From Hofstenia miamia (Eukaryota; Xenacoelomorpha; Acoela), in NCBI GenBank assembly GCA_004352715.1, contig SCFE01000055.1, forward strand, positions 1,826,608-1,890,607: 64,000 nt of DNA, in the 5' to 3' direction. The translations under genes were made by a program, and so were the position numbers. The notes under the pieces are model-generated. The model was given only the letters and a program-made list of their open reading frames with translations, ran no database searches and was not told where the DNA came from. This document shows positions 1 to 11,900 of this stretch, piece after piece. How positions within the stretch are numbered: the stretch's first letter is position 1; every line of letters begins with the position of its first letter.

Positions 1-301
1 GGGGAATTTTTTTGAGATAACATGAGAGGCGTCTTGGCTGTCCTAGATCAATGGGAAAGGTTGTTTCTATACAACAAGAACCTGGACTCATTGGTTATGA
101 AAACATTTCTGAAGAATCCATCCAGCGACCACNNNNNNNNNNNNNNNNNNNNNCAAACGATTCATGTTTGGGGAATTTTTTTGAGATAACATGAGAGGCG
201 TCTTGGCTGTCCTAGATCAATGGGAAAGGTTGTTTCTATACAACAAGAACCTGGACTCATTGGTTATGAAAACATTTCTGAAGAATCCATCCAGCGACCA
301 C
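1..301. repeat. 132-bp direct repeat flanking a 21-N gap
   Basis: Bases 1-132 and 170-301 appear identical. They are separated by a run of N (133-153) and 16 bases. Two copies meeting at an N run is the usual sign of overlapping contig ends that were scaffolded instead of merged, so this is probably not a biological repeat. No gene is visible in 302-1125. Confidence 0.85.
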
Positions 302-1245
302 GTTTCACAGAAGCTAACACAGTCTTCTTTCTGTTTTTGTGTCAATAGTGACACTTTTTAGCACGTTTTTTTTACAGATCCCTGCCTTTGAAAGTGCTCT
401 ATACACTGTCGATGTTGGAAAACTTTGCTATGGCTTTCTCGAAGCTTCGAGTTCAAATAAGCCGTTGATTTTAATCGGTTGTGTAAAGCAATTTTGATAA
501 AACTTTTTCGTTCATCTTAGTCAATTTGAGGTGTGGCGCAATTCCTTTCTTCCTATTTAGTGTGTTCGTTTCAGTAAGCCTTTTAAAGTTATTGCAGAAC
601 GTTTCTTGCATCTTGATGAGACATGTTTAGTTGAAAATCAATAAAGTACGTGACCCCATCTGGTGTGCTACGGGTATTGTTACTGATTGTGCGTGATCGG
701 TTAAATATTTTCGTCCAGAGCATAGCACTTTAGTGAGGTGAAAAGACTTTTGTACTATCGTTGAAGGGTTTTTGTATTTGAAAATTTTTTCTCATATTTT
801 ACAGGAGCTATAAATGAGAAGACATATAGAAAATTTTTATTAAAACGTAATGACCCCCAATAAAAATTAGACAAAGTCACAAGGACTTACTAAGAAAGCT
901 CTGCATCTCTTTTATTAATACTCAGAAGTTTAATAGGGGGAAGAAATCTCCCTCCAAGTCAAATAGGTTTAAACTAAGGCAGTAATAGATTTGTATAAAT
1001 AGGCTGTGATTTCAACATAATTTAAAGCATACAATTGCATACATGTATTTGCCTAAGCATAAAGTTTACTACGTGAAACATATCTGTAGTATTATATTGA
1101 TATTTTTTATATGTAATGTGTATATATGTATGCGTATTTAGTTTTGCTGAAGATATTTGCTGTTGATTGTGATGTTATTTATATGGAAAAGGAGGACATT
1201 TACACTTCGAACCCACAAATAGTAATGGGAATACTTTCACTGCAG

Positions 1246-1605
1246 TTGAATATTAGACTTAAACTACTTTTGCCAAATGCTTCCAGACACATTTTTGATG
1301 CAGAATATACAATGACATCTGGCGGCAAAATTAAGAATATTTGTAAAATGAAAGCGATAACTGCAGCACCATGTGCTAAATTAATTGTGACCAGTCGTAT
1401 TCCCTCATTTTATATTGGTGTGCAAAATATTTCATTAGCAAATCAAAAGTACTGGGACGGAATTTGGACAATCAATCTGGATGTCATTTCAGAGTACGGT
1501 TTTCGCAAGCAAAAGTACAATTTTTATAAATACAGCTTCAACATTCAAGAAACTGATGTTTTAACTAAATTGTCAAAGAGAAAAACAGAGAAAAAGACAT
1601 TATAA
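1246..1605 (+). CDS. Possible coding exon, unrecognised protein (weak TMEM231 resemblance)
   Basis: A frame stays open from 1126 to 1605. A good acceptor (pyrimidine-rich tract then CTGCAG) sits at 1236-1245 in phase with the frame, so an exon could start at 1246 with LNIRLKLLLP. The roughly 119 residues have no low-complexity bias and include IPSFYIGVQNISLANQKYW followed by a lysine-rich end and a TAA stop. The order of features (LKL-LP, a later Y-hV-hpL-QK stretch, then a V-L-T-L segment near the end) loosely recalls the lumenal region of TMEM231, a transition-zone protein of cilia. That is a by-eye impression only. No transmembrane segment, partner exon or donor site was found to confirm it, and it could be a chance ORF. 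Confidence 0.25.
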   Translation: MNIRLKLLLPNASRHIFDAEYTMTSGGKIKNICKMKAITAAPCAKLIVTSRIPSFYIGVQNISLANQKYWDGIWTINLDVISEYGFRKQKYNFYKYSFNIQETDVLTKLSKRKTEKKTL

Positions 1606-1714
1606 ATTAATTGGACATAAATCAATATTTTATTGCGTAACGTACCACTAATATATAAAAATATTAAATACATATGAACAAGTATTCAAAATTTATCTGA
1701 GGTAGCGTTCAGAT

Positions 1715-2075
1715 CAGATTTGTCAACGAGCCGACATTTCCAAGCTTGGCTCGGCTCTTTAAAATTTTGTGTATGTTCGGCTCGCCACATAAAATCTTTG
1801 AATGAGGCTCGTTTTAGCTCGGTATATTTTTTTAAATATTGTGCTCAAAGAATTTTTACATAGCTCTTCCTATTATTTAATAAACATTTCCTAAATAAGA
1901 TTATAGAAAAGGCATATACTGACTGCAAAAAATAAGAAAAGTCTCCATAATCAAATTAGCAAGCAGAACTATAAACTTTCTTTGCCTAAAATAGGCTCGT
2001 TGTGGGCTCGTTGTATATCAAATGCTGTGCTCAAGCTCGGTTCGGCTCAGCTCGGCTCGGTTGTTGACAAGTCTG
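1715..2075 (+). mobile_element. hAT-type MITE, copy 1
   Basis: A 361-bp non-autonomous element starts with cagatttgtcaacgagcc and ends with the inverted form of that terminus. It is flanked by 8-bp direct repeats gttcagat (1707-1714) and gttcaaat (2076-2083), which differ at one base. An 8-bp target duplication and a CAG-starting terminus are typical of hAT elements. The ends are rich in repeated ggctcg units, the kind of subterminal array bound by hAT transposases. A second copy lies at 57772-58107. It has no coding capacity. Confidence 0.85.
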
Positions 2076-2189
2076 GTTCAAATTTCATCATTTCATTGAA
2101 ATTTTTAGCGATTTCAATGCAAATTTCAAATACATCTCGAGATAAATTTGCAATTTTTTCAAACAGGCTGCGGTATTGTAGAGCTAGGT

Positions 2190-2560
2190 GCAAGCCGGCT
2201 GAGCCGCCGACATATTTAAGCTCAGCCAGCGGCCGTAAAATTTAGATGGCTGAGCCTATTAATAACAAACTATATCAAGAAAAGAAATGTGTCATAAGAA
2301 GAAAACCGCAATTAATGATTTCATATGAGAGAGGCGTTTAAAATTGATTCGGTTATGTCTTATTTATCAGATTGCCTGTAAGCGTATGATGAACCTTTTT
2401 GCAGATTAATAGCTTCCCAGTACTGCTTGCATCATATACGGTTTTAAGGACTATAAGCATTATAGGGTTTCTATATGGAATATTATACAGTCTAATTCAG
2501 TCCCAGCTCACTGCGCCGCCAATATTAGTCGGCTGACGGCGGCGCCTATCTCTGCTGTAT
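2190..2560. repeat. GC-rich inverted repeats, possibly MITE ends
   Basis: A perfect 8-bp GC-only stem gcgccgcc / ggcggcgc (2513-2520 and 2538-2545) encloses a short AT-containing loop. A related GC-rich palindromic patch with ggctgagc / gctcagcc arms lies near 2195-2235. Both stand out sharply from the AT-rich surroundings. They might be the two ends of one roughly 350-bp element, but no target duplication was found. Confidence 0.35.
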
Positions 2561-5500
2561 TGAAGCAGAGTTGTCCTATAATTTAAAATGTTGTATCCTA
2601 CAGCATGAAGCCCTAATTTTTCGCCCTACATTGAATGTGTGAATAAATTATATTTTTTATCCATCTCGTGTTTTCGAGATCATTTTTGGCACTATAAGGA
2701 TGCAATGATATCACAATTTTTTACACATTCATGATTAGAATAGCTGTTACTTTCTGAAAATTTTTTCTTTCGAGCAGGGCTGTTATCCTGAATAATTAAT
2801 AAGGGGGCTCTAAATTTGAGTATTGTATTTATATCTTATATATTGACCAAATTTCGTTTTTCAACAAACAAAATCCAACACTACAAACTGTAATATAACT
2901 TTAAGAGGAGGCCTAGGTCTTCAGTCAAGATGGCCTGAGCCCCTGAGCACCTCCTCGAGTACACGACTTGTTATGAAGGTATTTGCGAAGACTAAGACTT
3001 CAAAAGTAAGGCAGATAATCAATATATTGTTCATGGTTATTGTAAGAAGTTTGCAGAACTAAGTTGTTTTTTCTATTCAGCTAAATCATATATGATCTAA
3101 AAAATTTTCTATTTATATATATATANNNNNNNNNNNNNNNNNNNNNNNNNNNNNNNNNNNNNNNNNNNNNNNNNNNNNNNNNNNNNNNNNNNNNNNNNNN
3201 NNNNNNNNNNNNNNNNNNNNNNNNNNNNNNNNNNNNNNNNNNNNNNNNNNNNNNNNNNNNNNNNNNNNNNNNNNNNNNNNNNNNNNNNNNNNNNNNNNNN
3301 NNNNNNNNNNNNNNNNNNATATATATATATATATATATATATATGTATAAGGTAAACCTATATGTGATTACTGATACACAAAGCGCTCTACCACGCATAA
3401 TTTAATGTGCATAACAATAAACCCTATTCCCACTAAGAATTTTTCAACACCTGCGATTACTTTCTCAAAAATTTTTTAAATACTTAATATAATTCACAAA
3501 CTAATGAAGCTTTAAAATCTCAAGCACCACAAGGATAAAGAATTGTCTCCACTTTTTTTTCGACAAAGGTTCGCGACCTAGCTCTCACAACATTTGTCTG
3601 CAGAAAACAAAATATTTTGAACAAAGCAGTTTTTGTTACCATAAACATTTGGACGCCTCATTATCTGAACACTAGGTATGGAAGTAATTTGAATATTTTA
3701 CAAAAATTTGATTTCTCATTGAAAAAATTTTATTTGCATGTACTTGAACTACAACAATAAGTTTTAGTACAAATTTTCATCATTGCATGAAGTGGCCAAC
3801 TAAATTGATGTGTCCATGTAAAAAGTTTTCGAAATTTCTCAACAGATTTTGATAAAACTGTTCAAAATTGCGAACAAATCTATTTGTTACGTAAAAGTAG
3901 CACTAGTTTAAATAGGATTAAAGGGCTACCTTTTTCATTGAATATGTTTTTATCATAAATGCTTTAATCTATGGAAATTTCTTGTGCCATTTACAGTAAA
4001 TTGAAATATACAATATCCTAAAGAAAATTTTAGAAAAATCAAAAATAATTTTAAAACATTAATAATTTATTTTGCAGCGCCACCTTTGATTTGTTAAATA
4101 AATCTTGAAATATATTTTACATCGATATTTTTATGGCTAGGTCGATGTAATTACACAATTTAATTGCACAATTTATTAAGAATATAAAAAGTTGCAATGA
4201 AATTTTATTTATATTTTTTTAATTGCTTACAATTTTGGAATAATTATTTACATTATTGAAATTATTATGCCTATTTCTGAAATTCCTGTATTCTTATTTT
4301 TTAAGTTCTGTTATTCTGCTGCTGTAAATCATATACAGTCACACCTCGGTCATCGAACTCTTCTGTTCTCGACCAAATCGGTTTTCAAACAAAACCTGGT
4401 AAGGGTTAGGGTAAGGAAAATATGTTACAATGGAAATCAAAAGTGATAATACGTTTTTTGCTTGAAATAACGTTTACTTATTTTGTTCAAGTAAGAACAC
4501 TGATAACCATTCTTCCTTAAAAATAGTAACTTTTCTTAGTTTGGATTTGCATTTAATTTATAAATATTCCAAAAACTGCCATATAGGCATTTTAGCAAAA
4601 TTATTTACTTTTTACATGAGTTGTTATTAAGACTGTGTGTGTACGGATTTACCTTAGGCTACCCGTGCTTACCTGCTCGCACCCGGTGTGGGGTATGGAC
4701 GGTATGGGTGCAATTATTGTGGTACAGTTAATGAAAACTGGCCGATGCTGTTCATGAGTCGAATGTCGCAATCTCCTATGCAAATTCGTAAGTGCTGTCT
4801 ATTAGCAATCAGCACTGAATTATATAATACAGGGTGAGTCAAAAGTTTCTAAAGAATTTATTCAGCTGTAATGAATATAAAAAAGCATCATCAACGAAAA
4901 ATCTGTATATATTTAAAAAGTTCAGAAAATGAATATTTTAAAAGGATCAAAGGATGTGTTGAAAATATAAAGATAAAGATGAATTTTAACAATGTGAATT
5001 TCTATTTATCGAACGTATTCGGTTCAGTTCAGTTGTTTTAGCAGAGTTGTCGCTCTCGCTGATAATTAATTGCTTATTAACGTTACTTCTTCAATTACGT
5101 GATAATTCAATAATTTTCCGCATTGTTATCGATGATGTTAATGAACTTTTGGTAATTCGTGGAAATTCACACTAGATTCATTTTATTGTTGTTAGAAGAA
5201 GAAAAATCTATATTCAGAAATTATGCATACCATCATTTCAAGGAATCTAAGTTATTACTGCTTGTATATACTGAAATTTAGATGCCATATCTCAAAAAAC
5301 TGAACACTGTTTCTACATCAGTTAGCAGTGGCATGTCTCCCACTTTTGATGGTGATGGCATGAATCAGCATAGGTACAAAATACAATTTATACCGAAACA
5401 TGTTAAATTATTGAGGCGTTTCTTTTTTAAATGAATTTGTAAACTCAATAATTCTGAATCTTCAATTTGTTGTTAATTTTTTAGACATTAGGTTGCTTAT

Positions 5501-8500
5501 TTGGTGTTTATCAAGCTACGGCAACTCGTGACATTGCTTGAAGCAGATATGGAAGTGGCGTGGGTCAACCCATGGGCCAATTTGGAGTGGGTATGTGCAA
5601 GATTTGTCTAAAGTGTTTACACATGGAGCAAAAGTGGGGTAAAAACACTAATAAAATTGAGAAAAACTGAACTAAAGTACTGGCAATTTTAGAGATTGTA
5701 AAAGTAATTTTCTGACATCACAATTCCCTAGTTGATAAAATTTTGATTGACTTGGAAATTTTGGAAAATCAATTACCATGTATTTTTCAACTTTTAGCAA
5801 AATTGGATTCCATTCAATAATAACAACAAAATCTTTTTTATCTGATTTTTTATCAATAGGCTTTGCAATGATTCTTGCATACATATAAAATACTAGCTTT
5901 ATAGAGTTAAAATTTGTTATTTAGCTATTAATAATAATTTTAATATACATTGTTATTAGGTTCCTATTGGTAGTAATATAGATATGCCATTTGAAAAGGA
6001 GTCTGTTGTTTTCTAGGCAGTAGGATTCAAAATATTTGCAGTGGTGGTATGGTGCAGTGTGATGAAAATTGTCATTGAACAAAAAAAGGGCAATAAGATA
6101 CCACAAGTAGTTTTTGGAGATAGAATTTTTTTAGTGGGTCAGTTTGGAGCTGTATACATACAGGATGGGGCAATATGGGGCAGACGTCAACTCGTAGAAA
6201 TAGGCAGGGCAAAGGGTTTCTAAATATTTAGAAGCCATTGGGCAGGGCACACAAAAATTACAGATCCTTGTTACCTTATGAGAAACTTAAAAAACTTCCT
6301 TACGATCTTGTATAAAGCGAATTTCATCTACAGTTCAATGAACAATGATAATATTCGTCAAATCTTCATGTTGGGATGGGAATGCTGTAGGAAAAATACG
6401 CAATGTGTAGTTGCATGTTATGAATTTCACACGGTATTATCTAAATTCATGATTAATAAACAAGTCAAATGAGATGATAGATCACAGTATAAAACACATG
6501 ACTATTAAAAGTTTAAACAAATTCAATTAAAAATGTGTATTAACAAACAAACGATATTTTTTTTAATAAAGGATATAATAAATTTAACGCAAGACATTGA
6601 ATTCGCAGCAATTCGTTAAAATNNNNNNNNNNNNNNNNNNNNNNNNNNNNNNNNNNNNNNNNNNNNNNNNNNNNNNNNNNNNNNNNNNNNNNNNNNNNNN
6701 NNNNNNNNNNNNNNNNNNNNNNNNNNNNNNNNNNNNNNNNNNNNNNNNNNNNNNNNNNNNNNNNNNNNNNNNNNNNNNNNNNNNNNNNNNNNNNNNNNNN
6801 NNNNNNNNNNNNNNNNNNNNNNNNNNNNNNNNNNNNNNNNNNNNNNNNNNNNNNNNNNNNNNNNNNNNNNNNNNNNNNNNNNNNNNNNNNNNNNNNNNNN
6901 NNNNNNNNNNNNNNNNNNNNNNNNNNNNNNNNNNNNNNNNNNNNNNNNNNNNNNNNNNNNNNNNNNNNNNNNNNNNNNNNNNNNNNNNNNNNNNNNNNNN
7001 NNNNNNNNNNNNNNNNNNNNNNNNNNNNNNNNNNNNNNNNNNNNNNNNNNNNNNNNNNNNNNNNNNNNNNNNNNNNNNNNNNNNNNNNNNNNNNNNNNNN
7101 NNNNNNNNNNNNNNNNNNNNNNNNNNNNNNNNNNNNNNNNNNNNNNNNNNNNNNNNNNNNNNNNNNNNNNNNNNNNNNNNNNNNNNNNNNNNNNNNNNNN
7201 NNNNNNNNNNNNNNNNNNNNNNNNNNNNNNNNNNNNNNNNNNNNNNNNNNNNNNNNNNNNNNNNNNNNNNNNNNNNNNNNNNNNNNNNNNNNNNNNNNNN
7301 NNNNNNNNNNNNNNNNNNNNNNNNNNNNNNNNNNNAATCTCAATTATTACATGTTTTTCCCAATTTATACAATTATGTAAATGAAAGATGCTACAAAACT
7401 AAAATGTTAATAAAGTAAAACAATTTATCAATTACTGTCTCTGGTACAAATGAAGTAAATATATTTTCAACACGTTTTTCTCGTTGAATTCAAGAATAAA
7501 ATATTTGTAAAAATTATTGATATTACTTATATTGTCGTAAATTGGTTATTAATATATAACATTTAAAAATATTTATTTTATATTATAAGAAATTGCTTAT
7601 ATTATAAAATTTTATTGATGTCTTTTATATAAAGAGTAAAATAAATACTGGGTATATGACTTCTCCACGTTTGTAGATTTACATTTATTTCCGAGGTTTT
7701 TCACATTTGTGACTTACATTTCTTTTCTGACGTTTTTCCTTTCTTTGAGTTTACATGGCTTAGACTTTTCTACGTTTGTAGACTTACATTTTTTGCGACG
7801 TCAATCCTTTATTTCAGTACTGATATAAATTTAATTTTTCCATTTGTATACATGAATTCAACTGATCAAATTAGTTAAAAACATTGTAAAAAAACTGAAT
7901 ATTGTATTAAAATTTTAGATATTTTTTTCATCATTGAACAAAAGAAAAATTTCATGACGGTATTAGTATAAACTTTCAAGAATAATTAAGAAAAACGTAC
8001 ATACATATAAATACGACTAATCTTTGTTGTAAATTCAGATTTTATTTTCGTATTTTAAAGAATGAATGGTTTTGTTATTTAATATCAAATATAAATATAA
8101 ATTTTAAGACATTCTACAAATCAATAATTGTTAAAAGTACTTGCAGTTGTATAATAGTTTATGAATTTTAAAATAAATACTATATAATTATTGAGAAAGC
8201 GTTAACATTCACATTTTTCTTCAGTCAATGAGTAAATTTTGATAATCGCATAACGCCATTTCAAAAACGAATCAATTAAATGTCATGAAACTCGCAAAAA
8301 ATTTTTAATTACGAACTACACATTTTAATAAAAAAATACATTTACGCAAAAATGATTAAATTTATTGATTTTACAAAAAACATAGTCGTACACAGTTTGC
8401 AAAATAGCATTACGCGCACATGAAATTGAAAAATGATTATGGTTATTAAAGTAATTCTACAAAACATATACCTTCAAGTGAAGAGAAGCAAAATTTTTAA

Positions 8501-9270
8501 ATTAAAGATGAATGTCAAAGCTATATAAAATAAATTTAAGTATACGTATAGTACTTAAAACTTAATTTAATTAATATATACTTGTAATTGTTTATGAGAT
8601 TATAAAAACGCAACAGCAATCGTTAACTGATTTAAACTACATTTTGTACATTAGGTATTAAAACAACTTAGGAACATTTTCTAAATATTGAAATAAATAG
8701 CATAAATGACAATTATCAGAAGCAGATAAAATGAAATAAATACTTCTTCAGGGTGGTTTACTCATTTTATTCAAATATAACATTTATATCTCGCAATATA
8801 CAATTAGGAAAACCGGATTTTAACTAAATTTCCCTATTAAATGTTTTAAAATCACATAGATATTGAGATTTTTTGAAACAATATCCGACATTGTTAGAGT
8901 TTCTAAAGCAAGCATTAGAGAGAATACCAATATATTTCGAATTTCCAATTATTTTTCCACTATTTGAGAGTCTAAAATATGTATTTTTATTACTAGATTT
9001 AGTTCCAGTTTTTGATGTCTTGCTACGGGTTTTAATACATCTGACACTTTTCATTTGTTATGGTTTCTTTAGTACATGTTTTAACACAATTGACAAATAT
9101 TCGTTTTGCATAACGTTTGGAGTTTGCATACACCTCCACTTTACGTTTCTAAATGCATAGATCTCGAAATTATATTCCAAAAAACGCTAATAATCAAAAT
9201 ATGTGAAAGAAAAATTTGTAATGTTTTAAGTTTTGTTTTTGGATTTATTTTCTCTACAATGCTTTTTTAC
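2561..9270. other. AT-rich sequence with gaps; no supportable gene
   Basis: Nothing here reads as a gene. A TA microsatellite borders the N gap 3126-3318, and a second gap runs 6623-7335. Open frames spanning these gaps are artefacts of N. Loose, degenerate repeats of a c-acgtttgtaga-ttacattt motif lie at about 7655-7800. A 29-bp stretch beginning agaagaagaaaaatct (5194-5222) recurs at 9592-9620. Confidence 0.6.
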
Positions 9271-9333
9271 ATGTATGCGAACGCGTTTTGCTGAAATTGC
9301 AAAAGCAATTTTCAAAAAAGCGTTCGCATACAT
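9271..9333. repeat. 63-bp near-perfect palindrome
   Basis: The arm atgtatgcgaacgc at 9271-9284 is repeated inverted at the right end, and pairing continues through ttttg/caaaa and the aattgc centre with few mismatches. As RNA or single-stranded DNA it would form one long hairpin. It carries no ORF. It may be a tiny foldback element or the fused ends of a deleted transposon; no flanking duplication was recognised. Confidence 0.6.
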
Positions 9334-10490
9334 AACTGAATATGTATTAAATTTTACACGTCATAGCAGTGTTTACATCGCAGTTAAGCAATTATTTTAG
9401 ATATTTTTGCCGATAAATTATTGTTTCATAATTTTATCAAAATTCTTGGTGATCCTTCTTCTAAATAACATGCGCCTATGTGAATAATACACTATTTACA
9501 AGCATTTGTACATTTGGAAGGTGATCTCAACACTGAGTTGACTAATTTAATGATTGGAATTCATATCCAGTGAAGGGGAATCAAGTGAAGAAGAAGAAGA
9601 AAAATCTATATTCAGAAATTGTTTTAACAATAAATAGAAATACTGATAACAAATTCTGAAAGCGTCAAGAAAGTAATACAAAATTAAACAAAAAAAAAAA
9701 CAACGAATATTTACAAATAAAAAGTGGTTAACTTCGGCTATGACGATTGCTAGTTTCTATTAATAGAGTAATCAGGATTATAAAATTTATAACCTCGCCA
9801 TTTCAGTTTTTTTATATTATAAGTGTAAAAATATTTTTTAATATCCATTTTAAAGTTTTTTAATCTACTTATTTGTTTAATATATTTTGGTAATTCATTC
9901 CACATATTTATAGCTGTGTTTAGAAATGAATTTTTCATTATTCGCTTCTTATACCTAATAGGTTCAATTATGTGTGTTCTTTTATTTTGTTTATTGACTA
10001 ATTTTGCAGCAAGAAAGTCATTTTTGTAGTATGGGAAGGTATTGTTAACTATTTTGAAGAACGTCGTTAAGACATTTATATGGATGTAACATTGCGGATG
10101 TAGAAATATTTTTGAAATTTTTCTATATTCATTATTCTTATTAAAGCTATGATTATTTACTGCTACTTTGATAGCCCAATTTAGTTGCACTTGGAATTTC
10201 CTGAGAAATTTTGGGTCTATATCTGTGTAGAGTATATTGGCATAGTTAAAATGACTTAATATTAGAGCATATATTAATTGAATTTTTGTTTAGTTGGAAG
10301 TTTTTGAGAAATTAAGTTAATTGCTTTAATCGATATGGCCATTTTTCTAACATGATTTAGTTGCTCTTCAAAATTTAGATTTATGTCAAAAATTATTCCG
10401 AGGTACTTAAAAGAATCAACCTGTTTTATTTGAATGCCGTTGAAATCAAGTTTGTATTTTAAAGTATCAGTAGATTTAGTTTTTGATTTA

Positions 10491-11818
10491 TAGTTGGCTG
10501 CAAAAAAATTAGACTAGAAAAAAGGCATATTACTTTTGAACTATTGAACGTAACAACTCAAGAAAGATACGATTTTAAAGATAAATTAAAGGATTATAAG
10601 TAAAAAGCATCAAAGTCTAATTTGTTTTCCTCCTGTAGAAATAGCTTCATTCAAACGAACTGAAACTGATTTCATTAAATTGGACTTCATTTCAGATGTC
10701 AAAATGTGTTGACTTTCTTGGATTTTTTCTTTTAAATCGGATATATTTTTCGGATTTTTCTTCTCAACGTCATTTTTCAATATCTGCCACACGTTTTCGA
10801 TTGGAGAAAGATCAGCAGAACTTGGTGGCCATTGCAAAAACTGGATATTATTTTCAGAAAACCAATTTTTTGTCTTTGCTGACGTGTGCGGNNNNNNNNN
10901 NNNNNNNNNNNNNNNNNNNNNNNNNNNNNNNNNNNNNNNNNNNNNNNNNNNNNNNNNNNNNNNNNNNNNNNNNNNNNNNNNNNNNNNNNNNNNNNNNNNN
11001 NNNNNNNNNNNNNNNNNNNNNNNNNNNNNNNNNNNNNNNNNNNNNNNNNNNNNNNNNNNNNNNNNNNNNNNNNNNNNNNNNNNNNNNNNNNNNNNNNNNN
11101 NNNNNNNNNNNNNNNNNNNNNNNNNNNNNNNNNNNNNNNNNNNNNNNNNNNNNNNNNNNNNNNNNNNNNNNNNNNNNNNNNNNNNNNNNNNNNNNNNNNN
11201 NNNNNNNNNNNNNNNNNNNNNNNNNNNNNNNNNNNNNNNNNNNNNNNNNNNNNNNNNNNNNNNNNNNNNNNNNNNNNNNNNNNNNNNNNNNNNNNNNNNN
11301 NNNNNNNNNNNNNNNNNNNNNNNTTTTTTCAGTGTTCTCTGAACTGTGGTTTCATGCACAGAGATGTCGGCTTCAGTTTGAAGTCGGTTTGCAATTTTTT
11401 TCCCAGAAATATAGGGATATTTGAGAGCAATTGCGACTGTTTTCTGAATGAATTTTCCAATAATTTTTCGAGGGAGTCCACTTCCTTTACTTCTTTTGAG
11501 AGATTCCCTTGTCCAATTTTTTTTCAGCTTTCGAAAATAAGTTGATCGAGAAATTTGAAATGTTGCAAAGGCGTTTTCAAGCTGTTTCAACGTTTCCATT
11601 CCGAAGAAATCAAGTAGAAACTTTGCAAAGCAAAACAATTTGTTTCGTAAATGTTTTCAAATAATTACGAAGTACCAGTTTAATTAATTAACTTTTTTGT
11701 TTGACCATTTTAAAGTTCACAAAATTTTATTTTTATAGTTTTCCTCTAAAACGTCTCAATACATTTTCACAAAGCGTTAAAAAATAGGTGTTCAGTCTCA
11801 TTTTTTTGCAGCCAACTA
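10491..11818 (-). mobile_element. Tc1-like DNA transposon with TA target duplication
   Basis: Inverted termini tagttggctgcaaaaaaa (left) and its complement (right, ending at 11818) are flanked by TA on both sides, the Tc1/mariner target signature. Because the sequence reads TATA at each edge, the exact edge is uncertain by 2 bp. Overall length is about 1.33 kb, normal for Tc1, although part is an N gap (10892-11323). It sits inside a minus-strand LINE relic, so it is younger than that LINE. Confidence 0.85.
10610..11638 (-). CDS. Tc1-like transposase, interrupted only by an N gap
   Basis: A cut-and-paste transposase of the IS630/Tc1/mariner superfamily, about 342 codons counting the gap, the usual Tc1 length. 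The N-terminal part (first about 100 residues) contains helix-turn-helix DNA-binding segments: LKQLENAFATFQISRSTYFRKL, then a GSGLPRK basic hinge and an ISVHETTVQRTL recognition helix. After the gap the C-terminal part has WPPSSADLSPIENVW, which carries the third catalytic residue region with E as in DD34E proteins. The first two catalytic aspartates fall in the gap and cannot be checked. No stop or frameshift is visible in the sequenced parts, so the copy may be intact. The start chosen is the first Met after the upstream stop; an internal Met 14 residues later is an alternative. Confidence 0.8.
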   Translation of the reverse strand: MFCFAKFLLDFFGMETLKQLENAFATFQISRSTYFRKLKKNWTRESLKRSKGSGLPRKIIGKFIQKTVAIALKYPYISGKKIANRLQTEADISVHETTVQRTLKKXXXXXXXXXXXXXXXXXXXXXXXXXXXXXXXXXXXXXXXXXXXXXXXXXXXXXXXXXXXXXXXXXXXXXXXXXXXXXXXXXXXXXXXXXXXXXXXXXXXXXXXXXXXXXXXXXXXXXXXXXXXXXXXXXXXXXXXXXXXXXXXXPHTSAKTKNWFSENNIQFLQWPPSSADLSPIENVWQILKNDVEKKNPKNISDLKEKIQESQHILTSEMKSNLMKSVSVRLNEAISTGGKQIRL

Positions 11819-11900
11819 TAACAATGTTTATATATTTTGTTCAAGAATACATCATAAATTTTTTCATCTTTGTTTAGTGAGATCAAAACGAATACACTGT

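Larger units (their letters stand above)
9745..11900 (-). mobile_element. Non-LTR retrotransposon relic (family A), split by a Tc1 element
   Basis: The minus strand encodes the C-terminal part of a LINE reverse-transcriptase protein. A VDSFKYLGIIFD motif (the RT segment-7 type) lies near 10400, followed by a thumb/C-terminal region with NTAINMWNELP and ending WRGYKFYNPDYS just before the stop at 9750. In-frame breaks lie between the pieces near 10200-10290. A Tc1-like element (10491-11818) is inserted in it. The same C-terminal W-GYKFYN-DY signature occurs in the fragments at 13525 and 16150, so this is a local multi-copy family. It is inactive and truncated. Confidence 0.7.

Noticed and set aside
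420-470. gagttcaaataagcc as a possible tRNA T-arm
   Set aside because: No acceptor stem, D-arm or anticodon arm could be built around it. No tRNA, rRNA or CRISPR structure was found anywhere in the window.
4832-4851. acagggtgagtcaaaagttt, resembling a mariner tip
   Set aside because: No inverted partner, transposase relic or TA-bounded element was found nearby; a single tip is not enough.
6540-7418. Long open frames on both strands across 6623-7335
   Set aside because: They exist only because N positions cannot form stops; the few real residues at the ends have no coding character.
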